From an uncultured Caldilineaceae bacterium (GTDB lineage Bacteria; Chloroflexota; Anaerolineae; Caldilineales; Caldilineaceae), in the NCBI GenBank assembly GCA_951812725.1, contig OX638330.1, positions 496,001 through 560,000 of the forward strand: a stretch of 64,000 bases of DNA, in the 5' to 3' direction. How positions within the stretch are numbered: the stretch's first letter is position 1; every line of letters starts with the position of its first letter. A program made the translations under genes and the position numbers. Shown here piece by piece: positions 26,375-34,272 of this stretch. A model generated the notes under the pieces. That model did no database searches and had not been told where the DNA came from. It saw nothing but the letters and a program-made list of their open reading frames with translations.

Positions 26375-27055
26375 CAGCTGCAGCAGACGAAAATTGTACA
26401 ATAACTGTGCAAATATTGAGGGATCCCTGCGAAAGAAGACGCAGTCGGTGGCATTCAAAGTTCGCCTGTGTATAGCTTCAGGCTACCTTGCGAACGCAGA
26501 TGCAGCCGGTGAAAATTACACATCCACTGTGTAATTATTGAGAGGTCCCAGCGCAAGAAGATGCAGTCTGGTGCCTTCAATATTCGCCTGTGTATAGCCT
26601 GAGGCTTCCCTGCGGACGCAAGTGCAGCCGGCGAAAATTGCGCATCGACTGTGTAATTTGTTAGGGTGGTCCCAGCGCAAGAAGATGTAGTCGGTCGCCT
26701 TCAATATTCGCCTCTGAATAGCCTGATGCTTCTCTGCGTACGCAAATGCAGACGGTGGAAATTACACATCGACTGTGTAATTTTTGAGGGGTCCCAGCGC
26801 AAGAAACTGCAGTCTGTTGCCTTCAATATTCGCCTCTGAATAGCCTGAGGCTCCCCTGCAGATGCAAATGCAGCCGGTGAAAGTTGCACATCGACTGTGC
26901 AATTATTGAGGGTGGTCCCAGCGCAAGAATCTGCAGTCGGACGCCTTCAATATTCGCCTCTGAATAGCCTGAGGCTCCCCTGCGGACGCAGGTGCAGCCG
27001 GTGACAATTGCACATCGACTGTGTAATTTTAGGGACGTCCCCGAAGAAGTAGATG
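26375..27055 (+). repeat. tandem array of 122-124-bp units with covarying hairpins
   Basis: Five full units and partial ends, with boundaries (gtcccagcgc or equivalent) at about 26423, 26545, 26669, 26791, 26915 and 27037, giving periods of 122, 124, 122, 124 and 122. Each unit has three short inverted repeats: gcctc/gaggc (gcctg/caggc in the first unit), tgcg-NN-cgca (tgca-NN-tgca in the fourth unit), and ttacaca/tgtgtaa (ttgcaca/tgtgcaa in the fourth). Those substitutions are compensatory. Remaining differences in the third stem are G-T or T-G pairs when read on the plus strand, apart from one mismatch in the partial first copy. The period is not a multiple of three, so it is not protein-coding. 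Confidence 0.9.
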
Positions 27056-27116
27056 CAACTCCAAAAACCGCGAACGACGTGGCAACTAGACGGAGTAAAG
27101 CAAAGAGGATCGGAAA

Positions 27117-27755
27117 CTGAAGAACCTCTATCCCTCCCTCGACGAGGAGCGAAAACTGTGGCGCGCCGGGTTCGTCCACATTGCCGGCCTTGACGAGGCC
27201 GGACGCGGCGCGCTCGCCGGTCCCGTTGTGGCCGGTGCCGTTATTCTGCCCGCAAACACCAGGCACGCCGGCCTCTGGGCCGAAGTCCAGGATAGCAAGC
27301 TGTTGTCGCCCCCGCGACGCGCAGAACTAGCCGTACGCATCCAGGAGCAAGCTGCCGCCTGGTCACTGGGCGAAGCCTCCGCCGCCGAAATCGACGCCAG
27401 CGGCATCGCCCCCGCCACCCGCCTGGCGATGCGCCGCGCTGTCCAGGGGCTCTCTCCTGCCCCCGATCATCTGCTGCTCGACTGGGTGCAGCTCAAGTCA
27501 CTCAATCTTCCCCAGCAGAGCTTCACCAAGGGCGACCTCAAAATCGTTTCCATCGCCGCCGCCTCCATCCTGGCAAAAGTTCATCGCGATCGACTCCTCT
27601 GCCAGCTGCATGAAGACTACCCCGCCTACGGCTTCCACAGCCACAAAGGCTACGCCGCGCCCTCCCATCTCGCCGCCATCGAGAAGTTCGGTCCCTGCCC
27701 CGCCCATCGGCTTTCGTTCTCTCCGATGCGCCGCGATCAGGGGCTATTCGGCTAA
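27117..27755 (+). CDS. rnhB: ribonuclease HII
   Basis: A 212-residue enzyme that cuts RNA in RNA-DNA hybrids and single ribonucleotides in DNA. The DEDD catalytic residues are visible: Asp and Glu in GLDEAGRG near the N-terminus, Asp in LLLDWVQ, and the final Asp in SILAKVHRD; HKGY and GPCPAHR segments follow as in the family. The first standard start codon (GTG 27228) lies after the catalytic DEAGRG, so it cannot be the start. The frame opens at 27099 and contains no ATG, GTG or TTG before the motif; CTG at 27117, preceded by agaggat at normal spacing, is the best start and gives the usual N-terminal length. Confidence 0.9.
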   Translation: MKNLYPSLDEERKLWRAGFVHIAGLDEAGRGALAGPVVAGAVILPANTRHAGLWAEVQDSKLLSPPRRAELAVRIQEQAAAWSLGEASAAEIDASGIAPATRLAMRRAVQGLSPAPDHLLLDWVQLKSLNLPQQSFTKGDLKIVSIAAASILAKVHRDRLLCQLHEDYPAYGFHSHKGYAAPSHLAAIEKFGPCPAHRLSFSPMRRDQGLFG

Positions 27756-27922
27756 CTCAGCAGATGAAGACGACTAGTGGACAGAGTAAATTCTGATGCG
27801 GGTTCAAACTGTGCTCTAGAGTTTTCGACTCTATTCCGGCTAGCCGAGCTTCCCGCGTTCGCACTGCGTGGATGTTGCCAAGGGCCTGCAAAAAGCAAGG
27901 ACTCACTAGTCCGCCAGTCATC

Positions 27923-30883
27923 TCATCGGCCTGTCAACGCAGCCAGCAGCGCCAACGCCAGCTGTTTCGTTTCCAACAAAGGCCGAGGCTCCAACCTTGC
28001 TCCACCCTGCCCTCCACGCCGAGCAGGCGCGTCTTCCCAAAGCGAAACCTCCTGGCCGGAAAAATGTGTAGCTTGGGCAGTTGAAGCACGAGCGGAATCC
28101 CTCCCTGGTAGCTGCACATCATCTACCAGTAGCACAGGCCCCACACAGGCTGGACATCCGTATCGGCAACCGCAACTGCGAATTAGATCTGCCGCGCCTG
28201 CCATCAAATCGTCATGTCGCTCGTTCAGCTGGGCGCTGAAGCCGATTCCGGCAGGGATGCGCTCATAGATATAGATGCGCGGAGCAAAAAGCGGACCTTG
28301 CGAGGCGTGCGAATCCTCTGGAGAAGGCGGTGCAACCTGTTCGTTCCCTCCGCTCTCCCGAATGATGGCAACGTCAATGTCCCGCCGGTCACACATCAAA
28401 TGCAGGGGGGCCAGATTGCCCAGCGCGTAGGCAACCGCATCCATGCCTGTACGCGCGCGCACGCCCGCCTCCAGGCGGTGATGACAGCGACGACATAACA
28501 AGACGAGATTGCTCAACCGGTTGGCCTCCCGGTCATTTCGATTTAGGCCCGGAACATACCCAAAAACGCGGAATGGCACCCGGTGGTGCACATCGTGCTG
28601 TCGGTTGCCAGTCTCCTTAGCGCCGCATTCAGAACAGCGGAAGCCGTCTCGAGCCCGCGTCTTGGCGCGCTGTTCCTGCCAATCAGGACCGTAGTCATTT
28701 GGCGAATCCCGCCAGTCGCCCGTCTCCATCAGCGCAATCTGCGCATCCGCGGTCACCTCCAGCCAGTAACCGGCCGTATCCAGTGTAGTCGGCGGGTAGT
28801 CAAGCGGCAGTATGCCGAGATTCTCATGGGTGAAGCGTCGCACACGTCGGTACTGTGTCACCTGTGAGGTCACGAAGAGTTCCCCGTAACCAACCTCTGC
28901 GCCGCCGCTCACGCGGCTCTCCTGCACTGACAGCACTTCAATATCGGTTTCCGTGCTGGCCTCCGTATAATATTCCACCTCGGCAGGCCACACCCAGGCC
29001 AACTTTTCGTCCAGGTCCAGCCGCTCCACCAGATAGCTGCGACCCTCGTGCATGTAGACAGCCCCCTCATGCACCTGTAGCGGCGCGCTCGCCGCGTCAA
29101 CCTCTCCTATGACCTCAAACCGGACATCCCCCTGGCTTGGAGTCAGCGCGGCGTCTAGAGCCTGCCGCATCCCCGAACCCTCGGGTCGAGCGCCGTACCT
29201 CGAAACGAAAGCCTTGTCCGATGCCCCCGCCTGCACTACTACCGGATCACCGCTGACGCTTCGCAGGCCGAACTGGCGGGAAGGATAGCCGTCCCCGCTC
29301 CACAGGAAACGGTTGCCGAACTGCTGCACGCTCTCCTCTTCGCGAAGCAGTTCGAGAACCTCGGCCGTGTGGGGAGACAGCCCAAACTGTTCCCCCTCCA
29401 CAAACGGCAGCTCAAAGGCGGCGCAGCGCATCTGGTCCACCAGCAGCATCAGATTGTCCGCGTTGGCAAAAGCGCGTTCCGGCGACCGTCGCAGCAGATA
29501 CTGCGGCTGGTTGACGATATACTGATCGAGCGCACCCGCCGTTGCCACCAGCACCGCCACAGACTCCCCCGTCGTTCGACCGACACGACCCCACTGTTGC
29601 CACGCGGCCGCAATCGTGCCCGGGTAGCCGCAGATCACCGCTGCCTCCAACTGCCCAATGTCGATGCCCAGCTCCAGCGCATTCGTCGCAACCACACCCC
29701 GCACCGTCCCTGCCCGCAGACCCGCTTCGATCTGGCGTCGTTCCTGCGGAAGATAGCCGCCGCGATAGCCGCGCACCGCCAGGCGAGCGAACTGTGGGAC
29801 ATTCTCTTGATCCTCGCTATCGTTACTTTGCAGCCGTTCCCGAATATAGCTAAGCAGGAGTTCGACCGTCAGCCGGGCGCGGCCGAAGACGATCGTCTGC
29901 AGTCCGCCCCGGAGAAAGCGGACTGCTATGTCCTGGGATTCCAGTACGCTGCTGCGGCGAAGGCCTTGAATCGGATCGTACAGGGGCGGCGCGTACAGCA
30001 GGATATGCTTTCTGCCCTGCGGCGCGCCGTTACTGTCGATGACACGTACAGGGCGTTCGCTGAGGCTCTCCGCCAGTTGATTGGGATTGGCAATCGTGGC
30101 GCTGGTAAGCAGGAATTGGGGGTGGCCGTCATAGAGGCCTGCAACCCGCCGCAGCCGGCGCAAGACATTCGCCACGTGGCTGCCAAAAACGCCCCGATAG
30201 CTGTGCATCTCGTCGATGATGACGTAGCGCAGCCCCGCCAGAAAACGCTCCCAGTCGCCGTGATGGGGCAGTATGGCGGCATGAAGCATGTCCGGGTTGG
30301 TCAGAATCAGCCTGGCATTCTGTCGGATCGGTCGGCGCTGGGCGGCAGGGGTGTCGCCGTCATAGGCAGCGACGATGTGGTCAGGCGGGGAACTGGCGTT
30401 TCCTGCCGGTTGTTTCTCTGCAAGTTGATTTTCAGCAAGAGAGCTTGTACCGGCTATCTCCGATATCCAGTCCCGAATCTCCGCCAGCTGATCGTGGGCA
30501 AGGGCTTTGGTGGGGAAGAGGAAGAGGGCTGTTGCTTCCGCGTCGTTGAGCAGTGCCTGCAGGACAGGCAACATGTAGCACAGCGTCTTTCCGCTGGCCG
30601 TCGGCGTAACCACAGCGATCGAGGGGTGGCCGCCCAAAGCAAGGCTAACAGCATCTCCTTGGTGGCTGTAGAGCCGCTCAATCCCCCGACGATGAAGCGC
30701 CCCTGTCAGCGCTGGATGTAGGTCGGTCGGTATCTCCACAAGCTTGCCGGGGCGGGCCGGTAACGTCTCCCAGGCGGTGACGTTGGCCATAAATCCTGTA
30801 TCTCGGCGCAGGTTGGAGATGACATCCCCGATGCTCATAATTGTGGCTGCTGGACGGTTACTGGTAAGGCCGATACCAGCCAT
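27923..30883 (-). CDS. SF2 helicase with internal HNH nuclease domain and DUF1998-type C-terminus
   Basis: A 986-residue protein related to YprA/MrfA/Hrq1-type DNA helicases. The helicase core has Walker A TPTASGKT (around 93-100), FPTKALAHDQ, DEMH in IIDEMHSYRG, LTSATIANP and the C-terminal lobe with VATNALELGIDIGQ and QQWGRVGRTTGE. Residues about 740-810 are a textbook HNH/McrA-like nuclease: CxxC at 750/753, VHHRVPF with His766-His767, the NLVLLC asparagine and CRRCHH with Cys797, Cys800 and His801. The end has the tetracysteine DUF1998/MZB motif (Cys904, 906, 910, 913). The ATG at 30883 has ggagg directly against it; an ATG at 30838 is an alternative. It follows the F420-type reductase by 9 bases. 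Likely role is DNA repair or defence. Confidence 0.92.
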   Translation of the reverse strand: MAGIGLTSNRPAATIMSIGDVISNLRRDTGFMANVTAWETLPARPGKLVEIPTDLHPALTGALHRRGIERLYSHQGDAVSLALGGHPSIAVVTPTASGKTLCYMLPVLQALLNDAEATALFLFPTKALAHDQLAEIRDWISEIAGTSSLAENQLAEKQPAGNASSPPDHIVAAYDGDTPAAQRRPIRQNARLILTNPDMLHAAILPHHGDWERFLAGLRYVIIDEMHSYRGVFGSHVANVLRRLRRVAGLYDGHPQFLLTSATIANPNQLAESLSERPVRVIDSNGAPQGRKHILLYAPPLYDPIQGLRRSSVLESQDIAVRFLRGGLQTIVFGRARLTVELLLSYIRERLQSNDSEDQENVPQFARLAVRGYRGGYLPQERRQIEAGLRAGTVRGVVATNALELGIDIGQLEAAVICGYPGTIAAAWQQWGRVGRTTGESVAVLVATAGALDQYIVNQPQYLLRRSPERAFANADNLMLLVDQMRCAAFELPFVEGEQFGLSPHTAEVLELLREEESVQQFGNRFLWSGDGYPSRQFGLRSVSGDPVVVQAGASDKAFVSRYGARPEGSGMRQALDAALTPSQGDVRFEVIGEVDAASAPLQVHEGAVYMHEGRSYLVERLDLDEKLAWVWPAEVEYYTEASTETDIEVLSVQESRVSGGAEVGYGELFVTSQVTQYRRVRRFTHENLGILPLDYPPTTLDTAGYWLEVTADAQIALMETGDWRDSPNDYGPDWQEQRAKTRARDGFRCSECGAKETGNRQHDVHHRVPFRVFGYVPGLNRNDREANRLSNLVLLCRRCHHRLEAGVRARTGMDAVAYALGNLAPLHLMCDRRDIDVAIIRESGGNEQVAPPSPEDSHASQGPLFAPRIYIYERIPAGIGFSAQLNERHDDLMAGAADLIRSCGCRYGCPACVGPVLLVDDVQLPGRDSARASTAQATHFSGQEVSLWEDAPARRGGQGGARLEPRPLLETKQLALALLAALTGR

Positions 30884-30892
30884 CCTCCGGCT

Positions 30893-31558
30893 CTAAACTC
30901 CCGTGATTCTGATTCCGCTGCCCTTAATCTTGTTGCGGATGTTTATGCCGATGAGGAGGGCCGTCAAGCCTTCGCTTACGCTGCTGTTTATAAGTGGGCC
31001 GGCGTCGATGCCACGCATTCCCGCAGCTTGTGCCAGTTCAATCGCGAACTGCTTGGCCGCTTTGTCGTCGCCCGTTATGAGGATATCGCAGTCGACCGTG
31101 TGGTCCAGATCTTTCAGATGCGTTGCGCTGATATTCTGGAACGCAGCCACCACGCGTACACCGTCTCCCAACAGCGTCTGTGCCTCTTCGGCCGCCGACC
31201 CGCCCGGCGGACGCCAAACCTGGCTTACCCGCGGCGGCTTCAGCGGAACGACGACGCTGACAACCGTCTTGCCCTGGCAGCCTTCCCGAATCTGTTCAAT
31301 GATTCCGGCTTGGGAGTCGTATGGGACGCTGAGGATGACCACATCCGCGCCAGCAGCTGCGGCCGCGTTGGTATCGCCGCCGATGCGCGTCGAGTTGTTG
31401 GCAGGCAACAGCGAAGCCAGCTCTGCAGCAGCTGCGCCAGCTCTCTCCCGGCTGCGACTTCCTATCAGAACCGGATAGCCGGCCGCTGCCCAGCGTAAAG
31501 CCAGACCTGAACCTTCCTCGCCAGTACCCCCAATTACGGCCAATGTTGGACCGGTCAT
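30893..31558 (-). CDS. npdG: NADPH:F420 oxidoreductase-type reductase
   Basis: A 221-residue reductase of the family that moves hydride between NADPH and coenzyme F420. The Rossmann motif VIGGTGEEGSGLA replaces the usual GGTGxxGxGLA closely, followed by IGSRSRERA for NADP phosphate recognition, a VILSVPYD strand, and the C-terminal GPLINSSVSEGLTALLIGINI, where F420-binding NpdG proteins have a similar helix. The frame extends to 31582, but the ATG at 31558 has agaggaa at the right spacing. It suggests that the organism makes F420. The gene lies between the amidohydrolase and the helicase in one operon. Confidence 0.88.
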   Translation of the reverse strand: MTGPTLAVIGGTGEEGSGLALRWAAAGYPVLIGSRSRERAGAAAAELASLLPANNSTRIGGDTNAAAAAGADVVILSVPYDSQAGIIEQIREGCQGKTVVSVVVPLKPPRVSQVWRPPGGSAAEEAQTLLGDGVRVVAAFQNISATHLKDLDHTVDCDILITGDDKAAKQFAIELAQAAGMRGIDAGPLINSSVSEGLTALLIGINIRNKIKGSGIRITGV

Positions 31559-31597
31559 CGCGATTTCCTCTCTCTTGGGCAAAAGCGGCTGCCTGAA

Positions 31598-32923
31598 CTA
31601 TTGCCAGAATCTTTCCCACGTCTCCTGCGCGCGTTCTCGGCTGCGGGCAGCAATCACCGCCTCGTCCAAGGTGAGCAACTCACGATCTCGCATCAGGGTC
31701 TGACCGTGGCAGATTGTGCTGTGTACGTGGCCGCCGCTGATGCCAAACAGTATATGCCAGGGCAGATTGTCGCTGTGCAGGGGCGTCGTCGGATAGTAGT
31801 CGAGCAGAATGAGGTCGGCAAACGCGCCGGGCGTTAGAATGCCAACCGGCTTCTCGAAAAAGACGTTAGCCAATCTGCGATTGTTGTGGACCGCCATCTC
31901 TACGACTTTATCCGCGCCGAGCGTGCGAGGATCTCCGCTGTTCACTTTGTGCAGCTGGTCCGTCACCTTCATCTCGGCGAACATATCATTGCTGAACCCG
32001 TCATTACCGAGGCAAACCGGCATTTCTCCCCGCAGCATCGCCGGCACATTGGCCGCGCCCACCGCATTGTTCATATTCGAGCGCGGTTGATGCGATACGT
32101 ACGTCCCCGATTCCTTCAGAAGAGCCATCTCCCAAGCGTCGATATGTATGCAATGTGCCAAGATGCTTTCGGCCCCGGTGATGCCAAAACTGTGCAATCT
32201 TTCGACCGTGCGCTTACCGCTGCGGCTCAGGCTGTCCCATGCATCCGCCTGGTGTTCTGCCGCGTGAACATGGAAACGATCGCTCTCCGCGCGACAGGCT
32301 TCCAGCGTTTCATCGGAGAGTGTCATGCTGGCGTGAAGGCCGAAAGTTGCCGCGACCCGCTCCGCCAGCGGCGAGCCGCACAAGGCCGCGGCAAAGCGAA
32401 CGTTTTCGCGGATGCCTGCCTGCGCCGCAGCCGGGCCGTCCCGGTCCGTAACTTCGTAACAGAGCGCCGAACGCAGCCCGCTCGCCTCCACCGCTTCAGC
32501 AATTGCGTCCAGGCTGCCGTCGATCGCGTTTTGGCTGGCATGGTGGTCGATCAGCGTGGTTGTACCATTGCGGATCGCGTCCACCAGGCAAACTTCGGCT
32601 GAACTCTGCACGCCGCCCAAATCCAGCGAGCGATCCAGGGGCCACCACAGTTTCTGCAGAATCTCCGGAAAGTCTTTGGCCGGCTCCCCGGGAATATACA
32701 TCCCCCTGGCAAATGCGCCGTAGAAGTGCGTGTGTGCGCAAATCATGCCCGGCATCAACAGCTTGCCCTGCGCGTCCCAACGTTCAGCATCGGGATAGCT
32801 GTTCAGCAAGGTACGGCTCTCGCCGACAGCGACAATTTCATCGCCGCGCAAATAGACACCGCCGTCCGGCAAAATGTTGTTCGTGTCGTCAAATGTGATA
32901 ACGGTCGCGTTGTGAATTAGCAT
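31598..32923 (-). CDS. ssnA: amidohydrolase of the SsnA/chlorohydrolase type
   Basis: A 441-residue metal-dependent amidohydrolase (TIM barrel) that hydrolyses C-N bonds of ring compounds. The metal ligands appear as HTHFYG (after MPGMICA), HAAEH around residue 225, and the C-terminal aspartate in LGNDGFSND. The segment with IPGEPAKDFPEIL and LWWPLDRSL identifies the SsnA branch. The start at 32923 begins MLIHNATVITF, matches the length of the E. coli SsnA (about 442), and has ggaggag upstream; the frame is open for 11 more codons. It is the first gene of the operon with npdG and the helicase. Its in vivo substrate is unknown; SsnA is often linked to purine or selenium-dependent molybdenum metabolism. 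Confidence 0.87.
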   Translation of the reverse strand: MLIHNATVITFDDTNNILPDGGVYLRGDEIVAVGESRTLLNSYPDAERWDAQGKLLMPGMICAHTHFYGAFARGMYIPGEPAKDFPEILQKLWWPLDRSLDLGGVQSSAEVCLVDAIRNGTTTLIDHHASQNAIDGSLDAIAEAVEASGLRSALCYEVTDRDGPAAAQAGIRENVRFAAALCGSPLAERVAATFGLHASMTLSDETLEACRAESDRFHVHAAEHQADAWDSLSRSGKRTVERLHSFGITGAESILAHCIHIDAWEMALLKESGTYVSHQPRSNMNNAVGAANVPAMLRGEMPVCLGNDGFSNDMFAEMKVTDQLHKVNSGDPRTLGADKVVEMAVHNNRRLANVFFEKPVGILTPGAFADLILLDYYPTTPLHSDNLPWHILFGISGGHVHSTICHGQTLMRDRELLTLDEAVIAARSRERAQETWERFWQ

Positions 32924-33186
32924 TCCCAACCCGTCTCCTCCTGCAGTGAATGGCAAATGGTGGGGAAGTTGTCAGTGAGGCAGTTCGCCGCGAGCCACCA
33001 AATTTTGAAGTATACGGCTGCCGCCTGGAAACGCCAATGCCGAGAAGCGCTTGTCGTCAATTCCAGGTAGGGCTGACGACGGCGGGTGATGTCCTGGCCG
33101 GGCTGCGCATACGCGCGGCACTGGCCGCTGGCCATGTCGGCATTCCCGCGCCGCTGGCAGGATTTTTGCATTCCGCGCGAACTCCT

Positions 33187-33192
33187 TATACT
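33187..33192 (+). promoter_or_regulatory. candidate -10 box before the epimerase gene
   Basis: TATACT lies 40 bases before the GTG. A matching TTGCAT is 15 bases upstream, which is short spacing, so the assignment is weak. This is in the 275-base divergent gap between the amidohydrolase and epimerase genes. Confidence 0.35.
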
Positions 33193-33231
33193 GAAAATCC
33201 TGAATCAGAAGCATCCTTAGAGGAGTGCTGC

Positions 33232-34224
33232 GTGAAAATACTGGTTACGGGCGGAGCGGGATTCATAGGCAGCCACATCTTACACTGGCTGCTCAAGGCC
33301 GGCCACGATGTCGTAATTGCCGACAGTCTGCGAACCGGCAAACGGACCAATGTCCCTGCCGATGTGCCGCTCTATGATGTCGATATTCGCGATCAGGCCG
33401 GTCTGGCAGAGCTGTTTGCAGTGGAACGTCCACAGGCAGTCGTGCATCAGGCAGCCCTTGCGAATGTGCGCGAGAGCATGGAGGATCCCATCACCTATGC
33501 CGAAGTAAACATTATCGGCACATTGCACCTGCTTGAACTGGTGAAAGAGTACAACTGCTCCAAGTTCGTTTTTGCCAGCACCGGCGGCGCCGTCTACGGA
33601 GAAGGCGAACCGCGGGAAGAGTGCCAGGACGAGAGCAAGATTAGCGGCCACGCGGCACCCCGTTCCCTAATTCTGCCCTTCACTGAAGAGAGCCGCCCAC
33701 AACCCAAAGACAATTACGGCGCAAACAAGCTCAGTTGCGAGCATTACATCGAGCTATATAGTCAGAACTACGGTCTGCCGTATGTCATTCTCCGCTACGC
33801 AAACGTCTACGGCCCGCGGCAGGATGTCAAGGGCGAGGCCGGTGTCGTCGCCATCTTCGCCGGCGCGATGTTGGCCAATCAGGCGACCTACATCACCGGC
33901 GATGGCGCCCAAAGGCGAGACTTCGTCTACGTTGACGACGTCGCCAGGGCCAACGTTCTGGCGCTGGCCTGCGATGTGAACGGCACCTACAATGTGGGCA
34001 CAGGCCGCCCTACGGACATCAACACCGTCTATCGGCTGCTCGCAGAACAGACCGGCTATGGCCAAACGCCCTCCTATATGCCCCGCCCAGCTGGCGAAGT
34101 GCGGGCTACTTGGTTGGACTGTTCGAAGGCAGGACAGGATCTGGGTTGGGAAGCTGATGTCGACCTCAAAGAGGGGCTGCGTCGTACCGTAGAGTGGGCC
34201 AGAGCGTCCGCAGCCACCGGCTAG
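33232..34224 (+). CDS. NAD-dependent epimerase, UDP-glucose 4-epimerase-like
   Basis: A 330-residue extended SDR enzyme that interconverts nucleotide sugars. It has the NAD loop GGAGFIGSH near the N-terminus, the STGGAVYGEG active-site strand and the catalytic pair in NYGANK, and a C-terminal substrate domain with the VYGPRQD and RRDFVYVDDV signatures. The frame is open far upstream, but GTG at 33232 follows agaggag at good spacing and begins at the family N-terminus VKILVTGG. The following gene is a glycosyltransferase, consistent with use of its product in glycan synthesis. Confidence 0.93.
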   Translation: MKILVTGGAGFIGSHILHWLLKAGHDVVIADSLRTGKRTNVPADVPLYDVDIRDQAGLAELFAVERPQAVVHQAALANVRESMEDPITYAEVNIIGTLHLLELVKEYNCSKFVFASTGGAVYGEGEPREECQDESKISGHAAPRSLILPFTEESRPQPKDNYGANKLSCEHYIELYSQNYGLPYVILRYANVYGPRQDVKGEAGVVAIFAGAMLANQATYITGDGAQRRDFVYVDDVARANVLALACDVNGTYNVGTGRPTDINTVYRLLAEQTGYGQTPSYMPRPAGEVRATWLDCSKAGQDLGWEADVDLKEGLRRTVEWARASAATG

Positions 34225-34272
34225 GCCACAGCGCTTGCGGCCCTGTCTTGTCCACCGATTACTGGTATTGCC

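Noticed and set aside
26375..27055. CRISPR array
   Set aside because: Units of 122-124 bp are similar throughout their length, without identical short repeats separated by unique spacers, and no cas genes are present.
26516..27266. Minus-strand reading frames covering the tandem repeats, with similar peptides such as KATDYIFLRWD
   Set aside because: The frames shift between units because the periods of 122 and 124 are not multiples of three; the resemblance simply reflects the DNA repeat.
29369..30721. Plus-strand 450-codon frame opposite the helicase gene
   Set aside because: It is antisense to a clear SF2 helicase with all motifs and has no domain of its own.
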